From positions 1 through 17,023 of the forward strand of contig CALNCC010000105.1 in the NCBI GenBank assembly GCA_937875275.1: DNA of 17,023 nucleotides, written 5' to 3'. Positions 1-6,355 of the stretch are shown piece after piece. A model generated the notes under the pieces. That model was not told where the DNA came from. It made no database searches and was given only the letters and a program-made list of their open reading frames with translations. The first letter of the stretch is position 1; every line of letters begins with the position of its first letter. Source of the stretch: an uncultured Dysgonomonas sp. (GTDB taxonomy: Bacteria > Bacteroidota > Bacteroidia > Bacteroidales > Dysgonomonadaceae). The position numbers and the translations under genes were made by a program.

Positions 1-91
1 AGAAACCATCTATTGCTAAACGCTTAGCTATCGCCTCACCTAATCCTCGACTTCCTCCAGTTATAAGAGCACTTCTTTTTGTTTTATCCAT
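1..91 (-). CDS. Short-chain dehydrogenase/reductase, N-terminal fragment
   Basis: Only the first 30 codons lie in the window; the rest continues past position 1. The start is the ATG at 91-89. Residues 9-16 read ITGGSRGL, followed by GEAIAKRL. This is the TGxxxGxG nucleotide-binding turn and first helix of a classical SDR Rossmann fold, so an NAD(P)-dependent oxidoreductase is expected; the substrate cannot be judged. It is oriented like the hypothetical gene upstream. Without the 128-bp element between them, the two would be only about 12 nt apart, which suggests they once formed a simple operon. Confidence 0.75.
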   Translation of the reverse strand, partial: MDKTKRSALITGGSRGLGEAIAKRLAIDGF

Positions 92-109
92 TTTTATATA
101 CAATTATAA

Positions 110-237
110 GAGCCTGTTTAAAATTTCCAACAAAATTATATTACACGGCATTTTTAGCCTATTTCGCCATAAATTCAACTTCAATCTCTAACGAAAACTG
201 CTATAATTTCTTCGGCGAGCAAAATCTAAACAGACTC
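110..237. mobile_element. 128-bp MITE-like element with inverted ends and TAA duplication
   Basis: The ends are imperfect inverted repeats: the left end reads GAGCCTGTTTAAAATTTCC and the right end, reverse complemented, GAGTCTGTTTAGATTTTGC (15 of 19 matching). Both sides are flanked by TAA (107-109 and 238-240), as expected of a 3-bp target duplication. The element is too short to encode a transposase and has no convincing ORF. From memory, ends beginning GAG with 3-bp TNA duplications fit the IS1031 branch of the IS5 family, so a MITE mobilised by such a transposase is my inference. The right end supplies the stop codon of the neighbouring hypothetical gene. Confidence 0.6.
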
Positions 238-696
238 TAAATTAGGTTCTACAATAACACTATTTTTTAGTTCTTCATAAACTTTTTTTAAGCTATCTAA
301 AAGTTTATCATCCACTATTCTCTTGTCTAAAATCATATATAGTTCAAGTACCGATTCATTATTGAGTACAGCAAACGACCCTTCGTAGTAGTAGTTTGTA
401 TTTTCGCAACATAGATTAATGCTAAATAGGTGATCGGGGTTTTCTACACAATTAAATGTGGAAGGTGCACCATAGTATGACGAAAAAGATTGCTTTAAGA
501 GGTCTGCTTTAAGGTCGGTATATTTAATATTATAGTATAAGTTTATACGACATTTTTTTTCAGCTCCCTTTAGATAATATGTTCTGTAACATCCATCTGA
601 AGGCTTCCCTTTTTCAAAATACCGATTCATTTCGCTGCCAATCGCATACGATACTATATCTTCATTATCAATAGTATTAAAAGTATTCTTTTTCAT
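226..696 (-). CDS. Hypothetical cytoplasmic protein, 156 aa
   Basis: I do not recognise the family. The frame can be opened 26 codons further upstream, but only from a TTG at 774. I chose the ATG at 696-694 (MKKNTFNTID) because a TAnnTTTG promoter box lies just upstream of it, inside that extension. The protein has no signal peptide or membrane segment. It is rich in Tyr, Asn and Lys, with a mixed alpha/beta look and a charged C-terminal helix (DKLLDSLKKVYEELKN). The gene is visibly more AT-rich than the enzymes downstream in the window, which may mean horizontal acquisition. Its last three codons and stop (GAG TCT GTT TAG) lie inside the right end of the MITE-like element. Before insertion the gene would have ended TTA TAA, three residues earlier. 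Confidence 0.6.
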   Translation of the reverse strand: MKKNTFNTIDNEDIVSYAIGSEMNRYFEKGKPSDGCYRTYYLKGAEKKCRINLYYNIKYTDLKADLLKQSFSSYYGAPSTFNCVENPDHLFSINLCCENTNYYYEGSFAVLNNESVLELYMILDKRIVDDKLLDSLKKVYEELKNSVIVEPNLESV

Positions 697-717
697 ATGT
701 ATTATTTGTTTATTGGA

Positions 718-725
718 CAAAGCTA
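718..725 (-). promoter_or_regulatory. Putative -7 box of the 156-aa hypothetical gene
   Basis: On the minus strand the octamer reads TAGCTTTG, an exact match to the Bacteroides -7 consensus TAnnTTTG. It lies 21 nt upstream of the ATG at 696, giving a very short leader. No convincing TTTG -33 element sits at the standard spacing. Confidence 0.4.
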
Positions 726-835
726 ATATATTGGCAACAAATAATATATGCAAAAAGGAGGGTGTCGTATGCAAATAGTCGCTATAAGCTGTTTGGAGTT
801 CCTGTCTTTAGCTGAACAGAAAGGTTAGGATGATA

Positions 836-1045
836 TCACACATCTTCTTTGTAATCGAGAATGTCTCCCGGTTTGCAATTCAACTCGCGGCACAACGCTT
901 CTAAAGTATCGAAGCGCACCCCTTTCACCTTGCCCGTTTTCAGTAACGACAGGTTGGTCATGCTGATGCCCACCCTTGCTGACAATTCGGTAAGGGATAT
1001 TTTGTTTTTCGCCATTTCGACGTCAAGATTTATTATTATAGCCAT
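836..1045 (-). CDS. YozG-like Cro/C1-type HTH regulator, 69 aa
   Basis: This small DNA-binding protein consists almost entirely of one helix-turn-helix domain. The recognition region ITELSARVGISMTNLSLL is preserved in type (here SLTELSARVGI, then MTNLSLLKTGK), followed by RFDTLEALCRELNCKPGDIL. The N-terminus MAIIINLDV and the C-terminal CKPGDIL are, from memory, characteristic of Bacillus YozG, which is paired with the DUF2975 protein YoaS. Its ATG shares one base with the TAA of the preceding DUF2975 gene (TAATG, 1047-1043), so translation is very likely coupled. It is the third gene of the operon starting at 2340. A role as autorepressor, perhaps controlled by its membrane partners, is inferred from the gene pairing. 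Confidence 0.85.
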   Translation of the reverse strand: MAIIINLDVEMAKNKISLTELSARVGISMTNLSLLKTGKVKGVRFDTLEALCRELNCKPGDILDYKEDV

Positions 1046-1068
1046 TATACAAAGGTCTTATTTTCTTC
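1045..1068 (-). repeat. 24-nt direct repeat, copy 1 (3' end of DUF2975 gene)
   Basis: These 24 bases are identical to 1723-1746. They encode the last seven residues EENKTFV and the stop of the first DUF2975 paralogue. The match is at codon level although the rest of the two proteins is strongly diverged. Confidence 0.9.
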
Positions 1069-1704
1069 CTGTACTTTTCGTCCATATGCGAATATACCTG
1101 CAAGAATAAATACAATAAATGCAATCAATAAAGATGTCCACCCTAAGTCCCACCATTGAGAATGATATTTAAGCCCATAGCTCCGGATGTTTTCTGAAAG
1201 TAAGCGATGCATAAATAATTTAGAGAAAATGCTATTTATAAATATGAGAAAAAAACAGAATGATGTTAGCAATAGCCGTTGTTCATTTTTAGGAGTAAAA
1301 ATATCTCCGTCTTTTATATTCTCAAGAAAGCATTTTAGACTATATAAAATAATCAGCCATGATGATATTTGAATAAACGAAAGTAGCAAATCTCGAATAA
1401 GTACAGAGAAATTCTTTTCTGTGCTTACTGTAATTGTGGCCATATGAGAATGTATGTCTTCGGCATTGAAGTTATCCGTATCTTCATAGAAATAATGTAT
1501 TTCGTCTGAATCATCTAAAGTCTGCGTCATAGAAACGTTTTCACTGTATTCATATCTTTCTTTCGAAAAAGCATTTATAATAAAGACTGTTATTGCTGAT
1601 ATAAAAAAGAAGAAATAGGAATAAAACACAAAGCGAGCTACCCATGTTGTAATTATCAGCACCTTTGGCATGACCGCGGAAATAATTGAGTCAAATATTT
1701 TCAT
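1045..1704 (-). CDS. DUF2975 membrane protein, 219 aa (second gene of operon)
   Basis: This is an integral inner-membrane protein of the DUF2975 (YoaS-like) family; its molecular function is unknown. Hydrophobic segments lie at about residues 15-45, 105-125, 143-162 and 187-207. An extracytoplasmic Glu/Asp-rich stretch lies between the first two (about 50-100, with DDSDEIHYFYEDTDNF). The family hallmark after the second segment is FLENIKDGDIFTPKNEQRL (residues 127-145), followed by a fourth segment and the C-terminus KVQEENKTFV. The start ATG at 1704-1702 lies 18 nt after the stop of the upstream paralogue, and the stop overlaps the ATG of the HTH gene. The genomic link to a YozG-like regulator is typical of the family and suggests that the membrane protein modulates the regulator, though this is not demonstrated. 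Confidence 0.85.
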   Translation of the reverse strand: MKIFDSIISAVMPKVLIITTWVARFVFYSYFFFFISAITVFIINAFSKERYEYSENVSMTQTLDDSDEIHYFYEDTDNFNAEDIHSHMATITVSTEKNFSVLIRDLLLSFIQISSWLIILYSLKCFLENIKDGDIFTPKNEQRLLLTSFCFFLIFINSIFSKLFMHRLLSENIRSYGLKYHSQWWDLGWTSLLIAFIVFILAGIFAYGRKVQEENKTFV

Positions 1705-1722
1705 CTTGTTTTCATTGATTAG

Positions 1723-1746
1723 TTATACAAAGGTCTTATTTTCTTC
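1723..1746 (-). repeat. 24-nt direct repeat, copy 2 (3' end of DUF2975 gene)
   Basis: This is the identical partner of 1045-1068. It encodes EENKTFV-stop of the upstream DUF2975 paralogue. Perfect identity at third codon positions points to recent duplication or gene conversion, or to selection on the nucleic acid. Confidence 0.9.
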
Positions 1747-2340
1747 TTGAATTTCATATCCGTGTTTGAATATTTCGGATAGTATATACACTAATAATGC
1801 AGCCATGAGGTAATAAAAATCGTTCGGAAACAAAATATTGCGCACATTGGTCATTCCCGCCACTTGGGATACGATCTCGTTTAGAGCAAAATATTTGTGA
1901 AACCAGTAGGCTAAGTTCATTCCGACCATGGCAATAGAAATCAACCTCAACGACCTGACAGCAAGAGGGCTAAATGGCGATTCGCGGACAATGGCAGTAA
2001 AAAAACGGCGACACTGATACACGATGAATATAAAGATTGTCCAGCGTATAAATGCTGATGTGAGTAGAGAAAAAGGTTCTGCATGCTTGTCGGATAGTTG
2101 AATTTCCAGTCTGCCTTCCGATGGTGTGAAAACGGCTTCCTCACCCCAGAAAGTTTTATACTCCTCTTTGAGTTCCCCTCCGTATTCGACCTGAGTAAAG
2201 AAAGTCTTTTTGCTATCACTGTCCAGTTTGCCAATAGCCATAAGAATAATCGCTCCGATAGTTAATAGTATTGTTAGATACCAAACAAAATCGCAGGAGT
2301 ATTTAATGACAGTCAACAGTTTTTTCGTTTTAGTTTTCAT
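1723..2340 (-). CDS. DUF2975 membrane protein, 205 aa (first gene of operon)
   Basis: This is a second DUF2975-family inner-membrane protein, the first gene of the operon. I start it at the ATG at 2340-2338; a GTG one codon upstream is possible but less likely. Hydrophobic segments lie at about residues 15-38, 92-110, 125-146 and 172-190. The region ESPFSPLAVRSLRL corresponds to the family motif FTPKN..RL of its paralogue, and the C-terminus is HGYEIQEENKTFV. Overall similarity to the 219-aa neighbour is low outside the motif and C-terminus, so this is an old duplication or two independently maintained subunits. Upstream lie two 20-bp boxes (2352-2371 and 2416-2435) that probably control the operon. 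Confidence 0.85.
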   Translation of the reverse strand: MKTKTKKLLTVIKYSCDFVWYLTILLTIGAIILMAIGKLDSDSKKTFFTQVEYGGELKEEYKTFWGEEAVFTPSEGRLEIQLSDKHAEPFSLLTSAFIRWTIFIFIVYQCRRFFTAIVRESPFSPLAVRSLRLISIAMVGMNLAYWFHKYFALNEIVSQVAGMTNVRNILFPNDFYYLMAALLVYILSEIFKHGYEIQEENKTFV

Positions 2341-2351
2341 CACATTCTTTT

Positions 2352-2371
2352 TTTTACGTGAAACATAAAAT
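2352..2371. promoter_or_regulatory. Operator candidate, box 1 of DUF2975/HTH operon
   Basis: The sequence TTTTACGTGAAACATAAAAT differs from box 2 at a single position. It begins 12 nt upstream of the DUF2975 ATG. The core TTTTACGTGAAA is a near-perfect inverted repeat, as expected for a dimeric HTH repressor. Which regulator binds is inferred: the operon's own YozG-like protein is the nearest candidate. Confidence 0.55.
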
Positions 2372-2415
2372 TATTTACGGCAAAGGAATGCAAATATTTC
2401 ATACCACACAAATTA

Positions 2416-2435
2416 TTTTACGTAAAACATAAAAT
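2416..2435. promoter_or_regulatory. Operator candidate, box 2 of DUF2975/HTH operon
   Basis: The sequence TTTTACGTAAAACATAAAAT contains the perfect 12-bp palindrome TTTTACGTAAAA. It lies 64 bp (about six helical turns) from box 1 in the same orientation. The pair would bracket the promoter of the minus-strand operon, although I could not find an exact TAnnTTTG box between them. Confidence 0.55.
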
Positions 2436-2495
2436 AAATATCTCTTTCATTTCTTCCGCCTCAAGGCTATTGTTTTTTATAGACTTCATTTCAAG

Positions 2496-2526
2496 CTTGC
2501 TAAAACGATTAATTTAATTACATTTG
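2496..2526 (+). promoter_or_regulatory. Promoter of lacI-family gene (CTTG-N19-TACATTTG)
   Basis: TACATTTG at 2519-2526 matches TAnnTTTG exactly. CTTG at 2496-2499 sits at the standard 19-nt spacing as a -33 element (consensus TTTG). The leader to the ATG at 2588 would be about 55 nt. The half operator at 2499-2514 occupies the spacer, which suggests autorepression. Confidence 0.6.
2499..2514. promoter_or_regulatory. LacI-type half operator inside the lacI promoter
   Basis: GCTAAAACGATTAATT shares its first nine bases and the final TAA block with the better site at 3605-3620 (GCTAAAACGTATAAGC). A central CG flanked by A/T is typical of LacI/GalR operators. Symmetry is poor here, so this is a degenerate site at best. 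Confidence 0.35.
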
Positions 2527-2587
2527 CAAAACATATAGGGGAATTTAAGCTCTATATCTTACGGTTGTTTTATCAATTCAAAATGTA

Positions 2588-3589
2588 ATGACAAGGGTCT
2601 CGATAAAAGACATAGCTGAAAAATTGAAAGTCTCGAGTGCTACTGTATCGTTGGTTCTTAACGGGAAAGATCAGAGTTCCAGAATAGGCAAAGATATGGC
2701 GAAGAAGGTGCGTGAGACAGCAGCCGAAATGGGCTATCGTCCCAATATGGCTGCTCGTAGTTTGCGTACAGGAAAGACTAAGACGCTGGGGCTGATTGTT
2801 GCTGATATCTCAAATCCTTTTTTTGCAAAACTGGCAAGGTATATCGAAAATATGGCTGATGCGAATGGCTATCAGGTAATGTTTGGAAGTTCCGACGAAT
2901 CTACTGTCAAGTTCAAGAAGCTTATAGACCTCTTTATAGAGAAGAATGTTGATGGAATGATTCTTGCCCCTCCTCAAAACAGCGAAGAAGCCATAATGGA
3001 ATTGGTAAACCGCAGAGTTCCGTTGGTATTGGTTGACAGAGGTATTGAAGGGCTTCCGGTTAGTTCGGTGCAGATAGATAATGCAAGAGCCTCTTTCGAT
3101 CTCACAAATATTCTTTTGGATGATGGTTGCAGACGCATCGGATTTATGGCTTACAATATAGATCTACCTAATATCAGGAAACGTTACGAAGGATATGCGA
3201 AAGCTTTGGAAAAACACGGAGTGCCTGTCGATGAAGACATCGTTTACTCTGTAGATTTTGAGGGATTTGAAGATAATATAGAACAGGCTGTGGCAACATT
3301 GATGAATAAAGACATCGACTCGGTGGTTTTTGCGACAAACAGGGTTGGAGTTCAGTCGTTGATTGCGCTACAAAGCTATGATTATAGAAAGTTGAAGTAT
3401 GCCAGCATAGACAATCCCGACGAATACCTTTTTGCCGACATCGACATTACGTGTATAGAGCAACCAATAAAGGACTTAGGCGAAAGAACTTTAGACATAT
3501 TGCTGAGGAATATCGAAGATCCCAAAAACAAGGTTGTGGAGTATGTTCTGTTACAAACCAATCTGACAGTTTTTCTTCGTAACAAATAA
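2588..3589 (+). CDS. LacI/GalR-family transcriptional regulator
   Basis: This 333-aa protein is full length for the family. The N-terminal HTH is clear (VSIKDIAEKLKVSSATVSLVLNG, residues 4-26), followed by the hinge region (GYRPNMAARSLRTGKT, about 50-65). A periplasmic-binding-protein-like sensor domain fills the rest (TLGLIVADISNPFFAKL from about 67; VDGMILAPP; VPLVLVDR; IEQPIKDLG near the end). It should bind a sugar or sugar derivative and release or bind an operator with central CG. The only gene transcribed with it is the GH172 enzyme 68 bp downstream, so the ligand is probably a product of that enzyme. The start is the ATG at 2588; a preceding ATG is followed at once by TAA. Neither a conserved effector nor the regulatory sign can be read from the sequence. 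Confidence 0.95.
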   Translation: MTRVSIKDIAEKLKVSSATVSLVLNGKDQSSRIGKDMAKKVRETAAEMGYRPNMAARSLRTGKTKTLGLIVADISNPFFAKLARYIENMADANGYQVMFGSSDESTVKFKKLIDLFIEKNVDGMILAPPQNSEEAIMELVNRRVPLVLVDRGIEGLPVSSVQIDNARASFDLTNILLDDGCRRIGFMAYNIDLPNIRKRYEGYAKALEKHGVPVDEDIVYSVDFEGFEDNIEQAVATLMNKDIDSVVFATNRVGVQSLIALQSYDYRKLKYASIDNPDEYLFADIDITCIEQPIKDLGERTLDILLRNIEDPKNKVVEYVLLQTNLTVFLRNK

Positions 3590-3604
3590 TTTTTTTGCCG
3601 CATA

Positions 3605-3620
3605 GCTAAAACGTATAAGC
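3605..3620. promoter_or_regulatory. LacI-type operator upstream of GH172 gene
   Basis: GCTAAAACGTATAAGC is a 16-bp pseudo-palindrome centred on CG: five of the seven half-site positions pair (GCTnAnA). It sits in the 68-bp gap between the regulator and the GH172 gene, 38 nt before the start codon. The left half is repeated in the lacI promoter (2499-2514). Binding by the neighbouring LacI protein is inferred. Confidence 0.5.
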
Positions 3621-3657
3621 AAATCGAAATATCATATTATTAACTAAAAACATTACC

Positions 3658-4818
3658 ATGAAGAAGCTTTATTTAATTTTCACACTGCTATTATTCACGC
3701 AGTTATCATTCTCTCAACAATCATTCAATGGATTGGATACGAATATGGGAAATTTGTTCCGGCTATCGGATGCAAAAAGTCGATCTATCAGTCCCGAAAA
3801 CTTTACCGGAGAAAAAGGGAAAGGCGGTATGGCTGATCCTAACATGAAAGGGGACAAATATAATGTTGCAAATGCCCATAATGCCGCTCGTGATTTGGGG
3901 CAAACATGGAAGGTAAACCCCTACATCCACATCAAACCGGGCGAAACGTTTACATTGGCAGAAATAGAAGGACCGGGAGCTATTCAGCACATCTGGATGA
4001 CACCCACAGGCAACTGGCGTTTTTCAATAATCCGTTTCTATTGGGACGATGAGACCGAACCATCGGTAGAGTGCCCTGTCGGCGACTTTTTCGGCATGGG
4101 TTGGGGAGAATATGCTCCATTAAACTCGCTTGCTGTTTGTGTCAATCCGGGAAGCGCATTTAACTGCTACTGGACAATGCCATTCCGCAAAAAATGTCGG
4201 ATAACGATGGAAAATGTAAATCCGCAGGATGCGATGACATTATACTATCAGATAGATTATACATTGACAGAAGTGCCTGCCGATGCAGCTTATTTCCATG
4301 CACAGTTTCGCCGCACTCACAGCAACGAGACATCAGACTATACGCTAATCGACGGTATAAAAGGAAAAGGACAGTATGTGGGAACATATATGGCTTGCGG
4401 TGTTCGCAACAATGGATGGTGGGGCGAAGGCGAAATCAAATTCTTTATGGATGGAGATACTAAGTTCCCAACGATATGCGGAACAGGAGCTGAGGACTAT
4501 TTCTGTGGATCGTATAACTTCGACCGTGGAGGGCAATATAAGGAATTTTGCACACCATATGCAGGATTGCATCAAGTGATTCGTCCCGACGGCACCTATC
4601 GCTCTCAACAGCGTTTCGGTTTGTATCGTTGGCATATTACCGACCCCGTACGTTTCGAGAAAGACCTGAAGGTAACCATTCAGGATTTGGGATGGAGAGC
4701 CGGTGGTCGCTATTTGCCTCAAAAATCGGATATCTCGTCTGTCGTGTTCTGGTATCAGGCCGAACCGCATGCTAAATACCCGAAACTGCCAAGCTGGCAA
4801 GATTTGGAAGTAAATTAA
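3658..4818 (+). CDS. Secreted GH172 (DUF2961) glycoside hydrolase
   Basis: This 386-aa protein has a signal peptide (MKKLYLIFTLLLFTQLSFSQ), so it is exported. Family-typical blocks are EIEGPGAIQHIWMTP (about 103-117), RFYWDDETEPSVECPVGDFFG, and ICGTGAEDYFCGSYNF, with Glu279 in GTGAEDY. DUF2961 was renamed glycoside hydrolase family 172. From memory, its characterised members act on alpha-linked furanosides: a Bifidobacterium difructose dianhydride I synthase/hydrolase, and exo-D-arabinofuranosidases from Bacteroidota including Dysgonomonas. Glu279 is a candidate catalytic residue by its place in the conserved motif. The gene follows a LacI regulator with an operator-like site in the gap and ends before a strong terminator, so the pair forms its own unit. 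The exact substrate (fructofuranoside, arabinofuranoside or other) cannot be told from the sequence. Confidence 0.9.
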   Translation: MKKLYLIFTLLLFTQLSFSQQSFNGLDTNMGNLFRLSDAKSRSISPENFTGEKGKGGMADPNMKGDKYNVANAHNAARDLGQTWKVNPYIHIKPGETFTLAEIEGPGAIQHIWMTPTGNWRFSIIRFYWDDETEPSVECPVGDFFGMGWGEYAPLNSLAVCVNPGSAFNCYWTMPFRKKCRITMENVNPQDAMTLYYQIDYTLTEVPADAAYFHAQFRRTHSNETSDYTLIDGIKGKGQYVGTYMACGVRNNGWWGEGEIKFFMDGDTKFPTICGTGAEDYFCGSYNFDRGGQYKEFCTPYAGLHQVIRPDGTYRSQQRFGLYRWHITDPVRFEKDLKVTIQDLGWRAGGRYLPQKSDISSVVFWYQAEPHAKYPKLPSWQDLEVN

Positions 4819-4853
4819 TTTGCCGATAATAGCAGCAATAAATGAAAGTATAG

Positions 4854-4891
4854 TAACAGGGAGAATATTTATTTTTCCCTGTTATTTTTTT
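4854..4891 (+). terminator. Rho-independent terminator after GH172 gene
   Basis: A 9-bp perfect stem, TAACAGGGA (4854-4862) with TCCCTGTTA (4876-4884), can extend inward through GAA/TTT pairs. It is followed directly by seven T residues (4885-4891). It begins 36 nt after the GH172 stop. Confidence 0.9.
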
Positions 4892-4951
4892 CTCCCCTGT
4901 TGTAAAAAATTAAACAAGCCTCGAAAAAGGAGTGTTAAATGCAATTAATGT

Positions 4952-4959
4952 TATCTTTG
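4952..4959 (+). promoter_or_regulatory. Putative -7 box of carbonic anhydrase gene
   Basis: TATCTTTG is an exact TAnnTTTG match, 26 nt before the ATG and downstream of the terminator, so the gene has its own promoter. No good TTTG -33 element is visible. Confidence 0.5.
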
Positions 4960-4985
4960 AAGACTAACTATAAAAGAGTGTATAC

Positions 4986-5639
4986 ATGTCTGATCAAGAA
5001 AAATACGACCAAATATTTGAATCTAACAATAGATGGATAGAAAAAAACAAAGTTGATAATCCGGGCTTATTCAAGCTGTTAGCCGCAGATCAACATCCCG
5101 ATTTTCTATACATCGGATGCTCGGATAGTAGGGTACACCCCAATCAGGTAATGGGTTTGAAGCCGGGAGAAGTATTTATTCATCGTAATATAGCTAATAT
5201 GGTTATGGCTACCGACTTAAGCGCTCTTTCGGTTATCAACTACGGGGTCGAATATCTTAAGGTTAAGTACATTATCGTTTGCGGACATTATGGATGCGGA
5301 GGTATAGAATCGGCAATGAAAAAATCGGATTATGGGATTCTTAATCCTTGGCTGCGAAGTATACGCGATGTATATCATCTGCACCGCGAAGAACTGAACG
5401 CAATAAAAGATATAGAGGCGAGACATCGCCGTCTTGTGGAACTCAACACCTATGAGCAATGCCGCAACATAATAAAAATGGGAGAAGTACAAAAATCGTA
5501 TTACGAGAAAGGATATCCCAAAGTTGCGGGGTGGGTGTTTGACATTACCGATGCTCGACTTCACGATCTGCATTTTGATATGGAAGGAGAGCTCGAAGAG
5601 ATTAAAGAAATTTATGACATTACTGGTCAGACGGTATAA
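4986..5639 (+). CDS. can: Beta-carbonic anhydrase
   Basis: The 217-aa protein interconverts CO2 and bicarbonate in the cytoplasm. All active-site motifs of the beta class are present: CSDSR with Cys45, Asp47 and Arg49, and the zinc ligands His101 and Cys104 in CGHYGCGG (residues 99-106). The length is close to that of E. coli Can (about 220 aa), and the intact Asp/Arg dyad argues for an active enzyme. It has no signal peptide. It is a single-gene unit with its own promoter and converges on the response regulator gene with only 17 bp between the two stops and no visible terminator. Confidence 0.95.
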   Translation: MSDQEKYDQIFESNNRWIEKNKVDNPGLFKLLAADQHPDFLYIGCSDSRVHPNQVMGLKPGEVFIHRNIANMVMATDLSALSVINYGVEYLKVKYIIVCGHYGCGGIESAMKKSDYGILNPWLRSIRDVYHLHREELNAIKDIEARHRRLVELNTYEQCRNIIKMGEVQKSYYEKGYPKVAGWVFDITDARLHDLHFDMEGELEEIKEIYDITGQTV

Positions 5640-5656
5640 ATGTAAGAGGTGGCAGA

Positions 5657-6355
5657 TCACACCATCTTCTCTTCCATAAATCGGTTGAAGTCGTCTCGGT
5701 ACGAATCTGAAACAGGGATGTATGTCTTGCCAAAGACGATGGTGTTGCGCTCTATTGTTTTTATTTTTTCCAGATTGACTATAAATGAGCGATGCACTCG
5801 CATAAATTTGTCGCCCGGCAGTTTGTCTGCCAATGTTTGCAGATTCATGAGTGAAGAGATGGGGTCAGATTGATTTTCGAGGTAAAACTTCACATAGTCT
5901 TTCTGATTCTCAACATACAAAATATCGTCATAGTCTATTCTTTCGATGCGATAGCCTGACTTGATGAAGATGCTCGATTCTTTTTTCGAATCCACTATTC
6001 TGAACCAATCGAGAGCTCTGTTGCCCGCCTGCAAAAAGTCGGCATAGCTGATCGGCTTCAACAGATAATCGAGAGCATTGAGTTTGAATCCCTCGATAGC
6101 ATACTGATCGTAAGCCGTCGTGAAAACGACTTTGACAGACGAAGGGAGGAGTTTTGAAAATTCCAACCCATTAATATTTGGCATATTGATGTCTAAAAAG
6201 ACAAGGTCAACTTCGTTGCTCTGTATCATTGCCATAGCATCTAAAGGCGAGTGATAAGTTCCTTTCAGTTCGAGAAAAGAAGTCTGCATAGCATATGACT
6301 TCAACAGATCGACAGCCAACGGCTCATCATCGACAATGATACATCCTAACTTCAT
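5657..6355 (-). CDS. LytTR-family response regulator
   Basis: The 232-aa protein has a CheY-like receiver (residues 1-115: acidic pair DD at 9-10, phospho-acceptor Asp55 in LVFLDINMPN, Thr80, Lys100 in LLKP). A C-terminal LytTR DNA-binding domain follows (about 130-230: SGYRIERIDYDDILYVE, KFMRVHRSFIVNL, YIPVSDSYRDDF). Such proteins bind pairs of roughly 9-bp direct repeats spaced two helical turns apart. The gene is the last of the exporter operon, and its ATG overlaps the kinase stop in ATGA. Two matching direct-repeat pairs occur upstream of the operon and of the Spy-like gene (12026-12055 and 12927-12956), which are its likely targets. Confidence 0.95.
   Translation of the reverse strand: MKLGCIIVDDEPLAVDLLKSYAMQTSFLELKGTYHSPLDAMAMIQSNEVDLVFLDINMPNINGLEFSKLLPSSVKVVFTTAYDQYAIEGFKLNALDYLLKPISYADFLQAGNRALDWFRIVDSKKESSIFIKSGYRIERIDYDDILYVENQKDYVKFYLENQSDPISSLMNLQTLADKLPGDKFMRVHRSFIVNLEKIKTIERNTIVFGKTYIPVSDSYRDDFNRFMEEKMV

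Noticed and set aside
697..774. N-terminal extension of the hypothetical gene from a TTG at 774
   Set aside because: The ATG at 696 has a TAnnTTTG box 21 nt upstream, which would lie inside the extension.
2416..2427. The TTTTACGTAAAA palindrome as a LacI operator
   Set aside because: Its central CG would fit, but a near-identical copy sits next to the divergent DUF2975 gene and neither resembles the GCTAAAACG motif at the lacI and GH172 genes; the HTH protein is the better candidate, though LacI is not excluded.
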